34,655 bases of DNA from the NCBI RefSeq assembly GCF_014218705.1, contig NZ_JABBJF010000041.1:1-34655 (forward strand). Direction: 5' to 3'. This document shows positions 7,924-14,957 of the stretch, in pieces. Position 1 is the stretch's first letter. Each line of letters opens with the position of its first letter. Under the pieces are notes generated by a model. That model worked only from the letters and a program-made list of their open reading frames with translations. It was not told the DNA's origin and searched no databases. The position numbers and the translations under genes are program-made. The stretch comes from Kluyvera sichuanensis. GTDB taxonomy: Bacteria; Pseudomonadota; Gammaproteobacteria; Enterobacterales; Enterobacteriaceae.

Positions 7924-8445
7924 TTACCGAACTGAGGCTTTCAGCTTTTGTAGATACAGTACCGGTAACTCAAGAAACCTGACCTTTCTTTCCAGCTCCT
8001 GGATACGTTTGTCTTTGGATTGTTCCCGTGCAGCTTCAACAGCAAGAGGATCATCTAACATCTCAGGGGTCCTTTTTTTGCCAACACGCAGCGATCTGAG
8101 CCCTTCCTCCCCATGTTTATCAAATACATCTATCCATCTGCTGATGGAGGCTGAACCAGCAAGCTTGTATTTGGTTGCCGACTGACACCGGGATATTTGC
8201 CCTGAAAGCACCGCATTAACTGCTTCAATTCTGATCTCCGGATCAATTGAAACGCCTTTATCTCTGGGTCTTAGTCCTTCTTCCCCGTAAGCATCATAGG
8301 CTGCAACACACATTCTTACCTGGGTTCTGGGTACATTAAAGCGGGCAGATGTGATCCGATAACCATCATCGGTAGCGAAATAGTGCATAACCACTTCAAG
8401 GCGTTGTTCAAAGGTGTATTTACGTTTGGTCATGGGACTCTCCAA
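7924..8445 (-). CDS. IS150-group transposase OrfA (InsJ-like)
   Basis: A 173-residue protein, the same length as IS150 InsJ. It has two helix-turn-helix segments (YRITSARFNVPRTQVRMCVAA and KYKLAGSASISRWIDVF) and a C-terminal leucine-zipper-like region RIQELERKVRFLELPVLYLQKLKA. It binds the element ends and, fused to OrfB, forms the active transposase. A shorter start at the second Met (MTKRKYTF) is also plausible and matches IS150 better. Confidence 0.88.
   Translation of the reverse strand: MESPMTKRKYTFEQRLEVVMHYFATDDGYRITSARFNVPRTQVRMCVAAYDAYGEEGLRPRDKGVSIDPEIRIEAVNAVLSGQISRCQSATKYKLAGSASISRWIDVFDKHGEEGLRSLRVGKKRTPEMLDDPLAVEAAREQSKDKRIQELERKVRFLELPVLYLQKLKASVR
7945..7952 (-). other. Candidate -1 frameshift site of the IS150-like element
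   Basis: The orfA frame reads CTA CAA AAG CTG here. IS150 uses A AAA AAG; in this copy a C breaks the A run, so only the AAG codon can re-pair fully after a -1 slip. Fusion protein output may therefore be low. Confidence 0.45.
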
Positions 8446-8476
8446 TAAGAGAGTCCAACAAAATGGGTGCAGTGCA

Positions 8477-8592
8477 TGGGTTAATGAAAATTAACTACGG
8501 GGCTTTCTGCTTTCTGCTTTCTGCCACACAACTCGGTAACAAACCACCTTAACGTCATGAGGCAAAAAGCCTCAAGCACCACCGCCATTATA
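8477..8592 (-). pseudogene. hok/sok (flm)-type killer locus, leader only, toxin gene lost
   Basis: Read on the minus strand, the stretch matches from memory the R1 hok and F flm mRNA leader: GAGGC-AAAAA(rev)-GCCTC hairpin, CATGACGT, AAGGTGGTTTGTTACCG, TTGTGTGGCAGAAAG, CCCCGTAGTTAATTTTCATTAACCC. It then stops at the IS150-like end at 8476. The mok and hok reading frames should follow, but nothing resembling them is found beyond the element. Its place just downstream of psiA is the position of flm on plasmid F. The mRNA promoter appears intact, so a toxinless transcript could still start. Confidence 0.8.
8503..8575 (+). ncRNA. Sok/FlmC-type antisense antitoxin RNA (orphan)
   Basis: The plus strand carries the Sok-like sequence CTTTCTGCCACACAACTCGG and AACAAACCACCTTAACGTCA, ending in the terminator hairpin GAGGC-AAAAA-GCCTC at 8559-8573. 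Sok is a short (about 65-nt) unstable RNA that pairs with the hok leader and blocks toxin translation. The 5' part shows three tandem CTTTCTG copies (8503-8523). End points are approximate. Whether the promoter survived the insertion at 8476 is unknown, because the boundary lies about 25-30 bp upstream. Confidence 0.68.
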
Positions 8593-8615
8593 TCCCGTTG
8601 TCTATTATCTGCCCA
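8587..8615 (-). promoter_or_regulatory. Promoter of the hok-type mRNA
   Basis: A consensus -10 TATAAT (8587-8592) lies 17 bp from a -35-like TGGGCA (8610-8615), both on the minus strand. In R1 hok the -10 sits at the same place relative to the 5' leader hairpin. Confidence 0.6.
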
Positions 8616-8665
8616 GGAATAACAGTCTGAAAGCTGTATAAATACCCACCCATTTATGTCTATTT

Positions 8666-8887
8666 TTAAACCGAAACTATGCCTAATGCCTCACGAATAT
8701 CAGCAGCCCTTTGTTCGCTTCCTGCACTAATGCCGGCGTTATAGACCAGGTTAATCAGAGATTGTAATGCTTCCCAGTCATCTGGCTCGAGATGAGCATC
8801 AAGCCGACAAATGATCTTACCGCTTTCAGCATGTCGGAAAACGGTGCCAGCTTCTTTTCTCTCGAATTTTTTATTTATTATGCTCAA
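8666..8887 (-). CDS. Small unknown protein downstream of psiA
   Basis: A 73-residue acidic/basic mixed protein with no recognised domain, signal peptide or membrane segment. It has no internal Met, so it would start with TTG at 8885-8887, overlapping the psiA stop by four bases (TTGA), which supports translational coupling. Its last codon lies about 50 bp from the hok-type promoter. Codon use looks like that of its neighbours. It could be a conserved leading-region gene; I do not recognise it. Confidence 0.6.
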   Translation of the reverse strand: MSIINKKFERKEAGTVFRHAESGKIICRLDAHLEPDDWEALQSLINLVYNAGISAGSEQRAADIREALGIVSV

Positions 8888-9630
8888 GATCCCCCCTCGA
8901 TTTCTGTCCTGCGCTGGTATTTCAGCTTGTTCGGTACCTGCCAGCGTTCAGCGATACGAATGTGCTCAGAGGTATCCCGCACAATAAATGGAATTTCATA
9001 CATCACCGCATATAGCGGCTCATTGCTCATTCGCAGCCACTCCAGCTCCTTCAACGAAGCGAACCGCGTCTGCCAGCACCAGAACAAACTCCCCAGCTCT
9101 GCCGCGTCAAACTCGTCGCTCCATCGGGTGTACCAGGTGCAGATGGTTTCAGGAGACTGAAAATTGAGGTCAATCTCTGCTTTCGCAAGCAGGTTCTGGC
9201 GCAACTTCCAGCGCTGGTCATACTCACGTGATTCACGGCGCATCTGTCGCGTGGTCTGAAGGTTTGATTTGTGCAACCTTCTGTCAGTACGGGTGTGCAT
9301 GATTTCAGGAAAAAGCTCGGCCTGCACATCCAGCGTGAGTGGCAAAGGACAGGCTTCCCCACCGGTTGCGAGCATGACTTCCAGTGCCTCCTCAACCTGT
9401 TTCAGGTTTGAATGGCGATTCTTTGGCACCCAGTTCAGACCGGGTATCTGTCGGGCCACGGTGGCATTCAGGCGGCTACAGCCCGTCAGCACACGCAGGA
9501 ATGTCCGCACATAGGGCATGGCAGGCAGTCGTGCGCCGCGTTCGCAGGCAGACTCCACCAGGCTGATGGCCTGCATGGCGGCCTGACGGGCGGGTTTCAG
9601 TGAAACCAGAGCATGAGAAGAAGGGATCAT
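8884..9630 (-). CDS. psiA: Plasmid SOS inhibition-associated protein PsiA
   Basis: A 248-residue protein of the IncF leading region. It resembles F PsiA over its length, with AEIDLNFQSPETICTW, RWSDEF, LFWCWQTRF and the C-terminal RWQVPNKLKYQRR. PsiA accompanies PsiB; its own biochemical role is unsettled. The ATG at 9628-9630 overlaps the psiB stop (ATGA), as in other IncF plasmids. Confidence 0.92.
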   Translation of the reverse strand: MIPSSHALVSLKPARQAAMQAISLVESACERGARLPAMPYVRTFLRVLTGCSRLNATVARQIPGLNWVPKNRHSNLKQVEEALEVMLATGGEACPLPLTLDVQAELFPEIMHTRTDRRLHKSNLQTTRQMRRESREYDQRWKLRQNLLAKAEIDLNFQSPETICTWYTRWSDEFDAAELGSLFWCWQTRFASLKELEWLRMSNEPLYAVMYEIPFIVRDTSEHIRIAERWQVPNKLKYQRRTEIEGGS

Positions 9631-10061
9631 ACTGTTACCTCCGCGCTCATGAGGCTTGCGACGGTACGAGCAGTACAGTTAAACCGGCGCAGACCTGCCA
9701 TCCGGGCAATCAGCTGGCTGACCCGTTCCGGGTCGAGGGTTTCGCACTGATGCAGAGTGCGCACGACTTCCCCGCCGGATGAGAGCAGCACCAGAAGCCA
9801 GTATGGCGAGACTTCTCCGGGACTGCACACACACAAATGCCAGTCATCGCTGTTGTCCGCACTGAAGCGACACTGTACCGGGAAAAATCCTCCGAACTCG
9901 CTGCGGTACTCCGCGCTGACGCGCCAGCCCGGCGGAACCGTCAGCATCCCGGTCACAGCATCACTGAGGGCACGCCGCGCCTCTTCGCCCTGCTGGCGAA
10001 TACATTCCATGTCGGTAGCAGTCAGGCCATTAATACGGGTCAGGTCATAGCGTTTAATCAT
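9627..10061 (-). CDS. psiB: Plasmid SOS inhibition protein PsiB
   Basis: A 144-residue protein, exactly the length of F PsiB, when started at the ATG at 10059-10061 (MIKRYDLTRINGLTATDM). PsiB binds free RecA and keeps it from nucleating on incoming single-stranded plasmid DNA, so the SOS response is not triggered during conjugation. A longer frame reaching 10160 would run through the psiB-parB gap hairpin and has no support. Confidence 0.96.
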   Translation of the reverse strand: MIKRYDLTRINGLTATDMECIRQQGEEARRALSDAVTGMLTVPPGWRVSAEYRSEFGGFFPVQCRFSADNSDDWHLCVCSPGEVSPYWLLVLLSSGGEVVRTLHQCETLDPERVSQLIARMAGLRRFNCTARTVASLMSAEVTV

Positions 10062-10069
10062 GTTTGTTC

Positions 10070-10089
10070 CCGCCGCCCGGAGGCGGCGG
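10070..10089. other. GC-rich hairpin between the ParB-like gene and psiB
   Basis: An 8-bp stem (CCGCCGCC with GGCGGCGG, loop CGGA) fills the short gap upstream of the psiB start on the minus strand. It has no T run. It may limit read-through or protect mRNA ends. Confidence 0.5.
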
Positions 10090-10098
10090 CCTCCGTAG

Positions 10099-12111
10099 TT
10101 AAGCAGCGTGGTCAGTGGTATCAGGGACAATGTCTGTGCTTTGTCCGGCCTGAGCGACAAGTGCAGGGCGCACCATCCAGTCAGGAAGCCAGTTCTGTAC
10201 GTTCAGATCCTGTTCGGCGGCTTTCGCCGCATCGCGGCGCTTAAGTTTTACAATCTCACCCGCTTTTTCGGAGAGTCCGGCTTCTTCATATGCCTTACCA
10301 ATCTGGGCAATATTGAGTTTACCGAAGTAGCTCTCCGCTTCCGGCTGCCACCACTTACGCAGGTCAAAATCGAGGGCCGCTTCCAACCCATCCAGTTCGC
10401 TTTTCTCCGTATGGTTATACAGGCGCTCCTGAATACCGTTGATACCGTGAGCCGCACAGAATCCCAGCAGGGTATTTACCTGCTCTGCTGACCATGACAG
10501 CAGCCAGGTGAAATCGAGATGCCAGTTTTCAGGCAGCGTTGCCTGAAGCGCCTTTTTCTGCTCTTTAAGCGCCGTCAGCGCCTTCCCTTCTTCGCCAGAA
10601 GGAGCAAGTGTTGCAAGATGGTACTGATTCGAGGACACGGAGGCTTTCAGCGGTTCATTACGCTTGCCATAGCCGCCATCAAACAGACGGATGCACAGCG
10701 TCCACGTCAGCAATGCCACCGACACATCAGGATGCCCTGCCAGTTCGGCCTGAACAGCCAGTGTGCGCTCGGCTGACATGGCCTTGACCAGCGTTGCCGG
10801 ATAAGCATCGGCGGGAATATCAGGCGTGGTGTACGTCACCACATTTTTTTCCCGTTCCTGACGGGCCTGTTCCTCTTCCGCCCGGTCTTCGTCAGTCAGC
10901 TTGCGAATGCCCGGCTGTACCTGAAAACTGCCGCCATCCCATGATACCCAGACACCATGTGCGGCCCGGAACTCCGGCGTGGCTTCGCGATAAGTCGCTT
11001 CACAAACGATGTCATCAATGTCCTGCTGCAGCGCATATTCGTCGTCATAAGATGCACATCCTTCGATAGCCTCTTCCAGTTCGTTGATTCGCTGCTGTTC
11101 ATCATCCGCCAGTACAGGCGCGGGCATTTCAAAGCGGTACAGCGCCTTATCTTCGCCGCTGCCGCTCAGTTCCGTCATACGGAATTCAGCCCAGCCCCAG
11201 CCCTGCTCCTGCTTAAGACGGGCGGCGAGCACGGTGAGCTTGCCAGCCAGCAGGGATTTGACCAGCGTAGCATCAGCAAAGGTGCTGTCCTTGTCGCTGA
11301 ACAAATCAGCGATCAGCGTACCGCCAGCAGCGGTATAGGCTTCCTCGCCCACATACTCAAACATCGGGTGGCTGACTGCCATTTTGTCGTCGGTCACCAT
11401 TTTGCGCAGGGTCTGTACAGCTGGATCGGACCATTTCGCCACGGCTTCCTGCCAGACCTGTTCCTGACGTTCATGCGTATCGGCAAGGGTCAGCACTTCG
11501 CACTGCTCCAGTGAGATGTTATCCCGCGCCAGCGCGTCCAGCAGGGACGGTGCAAGGTTCGCCAGTTTCAGGCAGCGCAGAACATGGCGAGGGTGGTAGC
11601 CCATCAGAGCACCAATCTGAGAGGCCGTTTTCCCCTCCTGCACAAGCGTACGGAAACCAATAATCTGCTCGGCAGGGTGCATATTTTTGCGTCTGCCGTT
11701 TTCGATCATCGAGGCCGCTACCGCCATTTCCACGGGCAGTACTTTCACCGGAAGAAACGGTGTATCGGCATCGAGCACACCGCGCATCACCAGAATCCCT
11801 GTTCCTCTGCGACGACCTTCCCCGCCGACAATGCCAATCGTACCGTCCGGTAGTTCGGCACCAATCAGGTTCTGCAGAATACCCATCGCCTGAATACTGT
11901 CCGCCATCTCCTCCACTTCCGTATCGGTGTGCGGGATGATACGAGTGTTCAGGTCGGTACGTGCAAGGCGGGAGTACGGGAAAATCTGCACAGGCGTGTC
12001 CGCGAGCAACTGGACAAGTTTCTGCTCGGTGGTCTGTGCGCTTTCTGGCGCACTTTTTTTCGTGCGTGTTGATTTGGCGTTTTTCTTTGCCGTAGTATTG
12101 GTGTCGACCAT
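10099..12111 (-). CDS. Large ParB/Spo0J-like leading-region protein (YubM type)
   Basis: A 670-residue protein. A ParB N-terminal nucleotide-binding-like domain spans about residues 40-145, with GGEGRRR at 96-102 and ENGRRKNMHPAEQ at 137-149, followed by a helix-turn-helix at about 162-182 (TASQIGALMGYHPRHVLRCL). The C-terminal 450 residues are unlike partition ParB and are found in the plasmid leading-region family. It lies upstream of psiB on IncF plasmids and is expressed early after transfer; its exact role is not established. No parA partner lies nearby, so it is unlikely to be a partition protein. AGAGGTAAAAATC precedes the ATG at 12109-12111. Confidence 0.9.
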   Translation of the reverse strand: MVDTNTTAKKNAKSTRTKKSAPESAQTTEQKLVQLLADTPVQIFPYSRLARTDLNTRIIPHTDTEVEEMADSIQAMGILQNLIGAELPDGTIGIVGGEGRRRGTGILVMRGVLDADTPFLPVKVLPVEMAVAASMIENGRRKNMHPAEQIIGFRTLVQEGKTASQIGALMGYHPRHVLRCLKLANLAPSLLDALARDNISLEQCEVLTLADTHERQEQVWQEAVAKWSDPAVQTLRKMVTDDKMAVSHPMFEYVGEEAYTAAGGTLIADLFSDKDSTFADATLVKSLLAGKLTVLAARLKQEQGWGWAEFRMTELSGSGEDKALYRFEMPAPVLADDEQQRINELEEAIEGCASYDDEYALQQDIDDIVCEATYREATPEFRAAHGVWVSWDGGSFQVQPGIRKLTDEDRAEEEQARQEREKNVVTYTTPDIPADAYPATLVKAMSAERTLAVQAELAGHPDVSVALLTWTLCIRLFDGGYGKRNEPLKASVSSNQYHLATLAPSGEEGKALTALKEQKKALQATLPENWHLDFTWLLSWSAEQVNTLLGFCAAHGINGIQERLYNHTEKSELDGLEAALDFDLRKWWQPEAESYFGKLNIAQIGKAYEEAGLSEKAGEIVKLKRRDAAKAAEQDLNVQNWLPDWMVRPALVAQAGQSTDIVPDTTDHAA

Positions 12112-12144
12112 GATTTTTACCTCTTCGTTTAAGTGATGGTTCGT

Positions 12145-12170
12145 CGTGACCGGAGTGCATTCCGGTCACG
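12145..12170. other. Perfect 10-bp hairpin upstream of the ParB-like gene
   Basis: Arms CGTGACCGGA and TCCGGTCACG with loop GTGCAT sit between the unknown gene ending at 12179 and the ParB-like start, about 33 bp from that start. There is no T run, so it could act as an RNA processing or attenuation element, or as a protein site. Confidence 0.55.
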
Positions 12171-12178
12171 ACACTCGG

Positions 12179-12544
12179 TTAATCGGTGATACGTTGCGGG
12201 TGTGCTGCCAGCGCGGCAAATGACGGAAAAGCATCAAGTACGGCGATCATCGTTTTTGCTGAATCGAGCATTGCGCTATCAGACGAAGTAGCGCGCCCGC
12301 GGCAAACCTGAATCGTTGCCAGAATCCCGGCTTTCACATCTGAGAAGCGCTCATAGCTCCGGTTGCTAAACAGGACGCGTTCCCCATTAGCCATAACCTG
12401 CCAGTGACTGCAGTCGTTAAAGCGGGTATCAACGCTATCAAACTCAATAACATGCGTATCACTGGCACGGATTCGGAGCCGTTTCAGCATGATGCTGCTT
12501 TCTCCAACTTTCCTGGATGCGGTTTTGATACTGGTACTTTTCAT
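12179..12544 (-). CDS. Unknown leading-region protein (121 aa)
   Basis: A 121-residue soluble protein with a basic start (MKSTSIKTASRKVG). AGGAGAAG precedes the ATG at 12542-12544 at a good distance. The middle (MLKRLRIRASDTHVIEFDSVDTRF, HWQVMANGERVLFSNRSYERF) looks like a small beta-rich fold, followed by a helix. No domain recognised. It lies in the operon-like run before the ParB-like gene, where ssb and DUF905 genes stand on plasmid F. Confidence 0.7.
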   Translation of the reverse strand: MKSTSIKTASRKVGESSIMLKRLRIRASDTHVIEFDSVDTRFNDCSHWQVMANGERVLFSNRSYERFSDVKAGILATIQVCRGRATSSDSAMLDSAKTMIAVLDAFPSFAALAAHPQRITD

Positions 12545-12565
12545 TTTCTTCTCCTGTCCGGGGTT

Positions 12566-12898
12566 CTACAGAAACATTGGGATCTGATGAAGCTGATCAC
12601 CCGCCCAGATATTCAGGCGGAGGCGACGACCTAACCTCTCGATGTTGTGGAGCACTTCCACAACTTCAGCCTGTAGTGACGGCATTTCGCCCACAAAGCT
12701 GAATAACAACCCGATGGTTTTTTGCGATAGCGCAGCCAGCTGGCCGGGTTCACAAGGGCATCCCCACCGCGCCAAAGATTCAGCCGCAATAAATTCAGAT
12801 TCCAGTACTGCCAGAGTCAGAAGCAATGCCGCTTTTCCCCCCATCTTCCTGGAAGATTCCTGAGCGGCGGTTCTGACGTTGACGTTTCGTGTGTGCAT
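12566..12898 (-). CDS. Unknown leading-region protein (110 aa)
   Basis: A 110-residue protein starting MHTRNVNVRTAAQESSRK at 12896-12898, preceded by AGGAG nine bases upstream. It is largely helical, with a hydrophobic stretch GGKAALLLTLAVL at about 20-32 and a later TIGLLFSFVGEMPSL; two cysteines form WGCPCEP. The longer open frame to 13246 runs through GC-rich noncoding DNA and has no support. I do not recognise a family. It ends 21 bp before the next gene's start, so the two are probably cotranscribed. Confidence 0.65.
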   Translation of the reverse strand: MHTRNVNVRTAAQESSRKMGGKAALLLTLAVLESEFIAAESLARWGCPCEPGQLAALSQKTIGLLFSFVGEMPSLQAEVVEVLHNIERLGRRLRLNIWAGDQLHQIPMFL

Positions 12899-13723
12899 CC
12901 TGGTTTTCTCCTGTGGTGATGGTTGTCCATCTCCCTGGTGAGTTCTCTCGCGGCAAAGGGCAAAGGAGCAACGGCTAAGGGAGGAAGGAAAGGGGCGACG
13001 GCTGAAAGTTTTTGCCCGCAAAAAGTTTCTGACGGCGTTTATTCCACCCCTTGTATGACGACCTGACGGTGCTACGACCAGCCCTCCGCGTGAGGACACA
13101 CGGGGGATGGCTTCACCGGGGGAACAGGATGCACACACCCGACACGTCGGAACGGCGTGGCGACCCTGAAGCGACGGCGACGCCGGCGCGGTGGAGGCGG
13201 CCCGGACGGCACGGCCGGTGCAAGCCGCGTCGTTGACCTCAGCCATCAGACCCTAGCGAAGCCCGAAACCCGAAGGGGTTCGGCGGAGACTGGCGGCCGC
13301 GCAGCGGATGCCTGGCGGAGTAGGGCTCGACGACCGGGCCGCCACGCGGACCGGGAGCCGAAGGGGGCCAGCTTCAGGCTTTTTTTCGTTATTCGGGTTC
13401 TGGTTGTTGTTGTATTTGAGGTATTTTCTGGAAAATTGCTGATCGGGTTTCAGAGTCGCCACGCCACGCCACGCCACGCCACGCCACGCCACGCCACGCC
13501 ACGCCACGCCACGCCACGCAGGTCATTATCTGTGACAATTAACCTCAGTAACGGCCCATAAGACGCATGTTTTCGGTCTCATGGCGGTAGGGCCGGCGCC
13601 GCAGGCGCTGGGTCATCCGCCGTCAGCCCGAAGGGGTGACAGGGTTTTCGCGCACGGTCAGACGGTGCCGTTAGCGGACAAAGCAGACCAGACTTCCCGG
13701 AGACTGTCTCTCCGGGTGTGGTG
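12899..13723. other. GC-rich noncoding part of the leading region
   Basis: An 825-bp gap with no convincing gene. From about 13030 to 13375 it is very GC-rich. After an AT-rich break at 13378-13440 comes the ACGCC repeat, then a hairpin (CCCGGAGA 13696-13703 with TCTCCGGG 13709-13716) just beyond the DUF1380 stop. On F-like plasmids such a gap can hold a folded single-strand promoter (Frpo/ssi type) that drives early genes in the recipient. The position and orientation fit, but I cannot match the sequence to Frpo, so this is inference. Confidence 0.5.
13457..13519. repeat. ACGCC pentanucleotide tandem repeat
   Basis: Eleven exact ACGCC units fill 13461-13515, with partial units on each side (CGCC before, ACGC after), about 12.6 copies and no mismatch. 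It is the only such array in the window. Slipped-strand copy changes are likely. Confidence 0.98.
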
Positions 13724-14134
13724 TTATTGATCCAGTGCTTGCCGCAGGGTACGCATCACCGCATTTTCGTCACGCAGGGTCTCCTCAACATCTCCCCCGC
13801 CATCAACGGCGCAGAGAGCAATTCGCTCCATTTCCCTGACTGCTAGCTGTATAACCGTCCCCAGTGATGCGGCAGGAACAGTGACCATCCGGTTTTCCCG
13901 CTGCTCTTCCCGCACGCCTTCTGCGATGCTCTGTATCAGCGCCGTATTCGCACCGTATTCCAGCTCCGCATCAAGCCTCTCAAGTACCGTGCTGATTTCC
14001 TCCTTATTCAGCGCCCACTCCCCCGTCACATGGCGTATGTCTTCCTTTCGCCAGACGGCGCACACTATCTGTTCGTCACTTCCCTGGGCATTTTTCAGCA
14101 GTGCAATCGCAATATTGTTAGCTGTACCAATCAT
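13724..14134 (-). CDS. DUF1380-family leading-region protein
   Basis: A 136-residue protein with the family marks VWRKEDIRHV near residues 27-36 and VTVPAASLGTVIQLAVREMERI. It ends VMRTLRQALDQ. GAGGAAAAC precedes the ATG at 14132-14134. DUF1380 proteins are common in IncF leading regions; function is unknown. A broken paralogue lies at 14958-15371. Confidence 0.8.
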   Translation of the reverse strand: MIGTANNIAIALLKNAQGSDEQIVCAVWRKEDIRHVTGEWALNKEEISTVLERLDAELEYGANTALIQSIAEGVREEQRENRMVTVPAASLGTVIQLAVREMERIALCAVDGGGDVEETLRDENAVMRTLRQALDQ

Positions 14135-14175
14135 GTGTTTTCCTCTTACCGGGCGGCACCGCCGCCCGTATTGAT

Positions 14176-14604
14176 TCAGTCAAGCGCGCGCCAGATGGTG
14201 GCACTGCCCGGATGGCTGTCGGCAAACGCCATCAGCTGCTCATAGCGGCGGCAGAAGTGGCGGCACAGCTCCTCCCGGTCATGATGGCTGTGATGCCAGC
14301 TCCGGTGATTAAGTACCAGTGCAGTGAGGATGATCCCCGCCACCTCGCCGCTGACGGTCTGCTCAAACCAGTTTTCTGAGTTACACAGGGTCAGGGTCTC
14401 CACGTCCGGTGCCATAAACCCGCCGCCGTCCGGCAGACGGTAAAAGTGCCAGAATCCCCCCGCATAGTCGGGGCAGTAGCGGCTGGCGTAGGCATACACG
14501 GACGCCTCGGACAACATAAAATCGCCGCCAAACATATCAGGTAGAAAAGTCAGGCGCTGCGCACCCTCAAGACGAACAGCATCACAGTTCACGGTCTGGT
14601 TCAT
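14176..14604 (-). CDS. klcA: Antirestriction protein, KlcA/ArdB family
   Basis: A 142-residue protein, the usual length of KlcA/ArdB. Family motifs are SRYCPDYAGGFWHFYRL at about 41-57 and GGFMAPD at 61-67, with a closing ADSHPGSATIWRALD. The start at 14602-14604 has GGAGG seven bases upstream; a longer frame to 14655 does not. These proteins protect incoming plasmid DNA from type I restriction without mimicking DNA. It sits between two DUF1380 genes. Gene symbol by family; ardB would be an equal name. Confidence 0.9.
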   Translation of the reverse strand: MNQTVNCDAVRLEGAQRLTFLPDMFGGDFMLSEASVYAYASRYCPDYAGGFWHFYRLPDGGGFMAPDVETLTLCNSENWFEQTVSGEVAGIILTALVLNHRSWHHSHHDREELCRHFCRRYEQLMAFADSHPGSATIWRALD

Positions 14605-14655
14605 AGATCCTCCACGGTTAACATATTCTCGGTTCCGGCATCGCCGTGACGACAC

Positions 14656-14957
14656 AGAAGACCGGCGTAAAGCGGAGGACGCAGGGGCGACGCCGCAAGC
14701 CGCAGCGCAAAGCCTTCACGGGCTGAATGCTCCGTGAAGGGTGCGAACGGGTGAGGACGGAGGCGTCAGCGAACCCTTGTGGCCGATGCGGCCGGGCTAC
14801 AGTGAAGTCACGGCGCATGCCGTCACCGCACGGAGCTTCAGGGGAGTTTCATTGTCCCGACGTGGCCCGGAGGGCAGCGGCGGATGAAAACGGAAGGCAC
14901 TGACATCCTTTCGCAGTGGATCACCACCGGTTGCCGGGGCGTTACCCCGGCTTTCTC
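14656..14957. other. GC-rich noncoding stretch with hairpins
   Basis: About 300 bp without a gene. A perfect 9-bp stem pairs CCTTCACGG (14713-14721) with CCGTGAAGG (14732-14740), and another pairs GCCGGGG (14933-14939) with CCCCGGC (14945-14951), just beyond the DUF1380 end. Base composition resembles the 12899-13723 gap. It may be a second single-strand initiation or promoter site; no direct proof. Confidence 0.5.

Larger units (their letters stand above)
7021..8476 (-). mobile_element. IS3-family, IS150-group insertion sequence
   Basis: The left inverted repeat is clear at 8453-8476 (minus strand TGCACTGCACCC then ATTTTGTTGGAC, near-identical to the IS150 end). It encodes OrfA (InsJ-like) and OrfB (InsK-like). 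Its length of about 1.45 kb is that of a complete IS150-type element. The right end is uncertain: a TGGACTG sequence lies at 7020, but it matches the left repeat poorly. CAT at 7018-7020 and 8475-8477 could be a 3-bp target duplication or chance. The element interrupts a hok/sok-type leader. Confidence 0.88.

Noticed and set aside
10099..12111. ParB-like gene as a plasmid partition protein
   Set aside because: No parA, no clear centromere repeats, and the length and C-terminus fit the leading-region YubM family.
12899..13246. Upstream extension of the 110-residue ORF into a 226-residue frame
   Set aside because: It is Arg/Ser/Pro-rich translation of GC-rich noncoding DNA with no ribosome binding site; the internal ATG at 12898 has one.
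13457..13519. ACGCC array as a CRISPR or replication iteron array
   Set aside because: The unit is 5 bp with no spacers, too short for CRISPR or iterons, and no rep gene is adjacent.
13157..13561. Plus-strand 134-codon frame over the ACGCC repeat
   Set aside because: Low-complexity product ([10 protein letters not shown]) and no start signal; the repeat keeps all frames open by itself.
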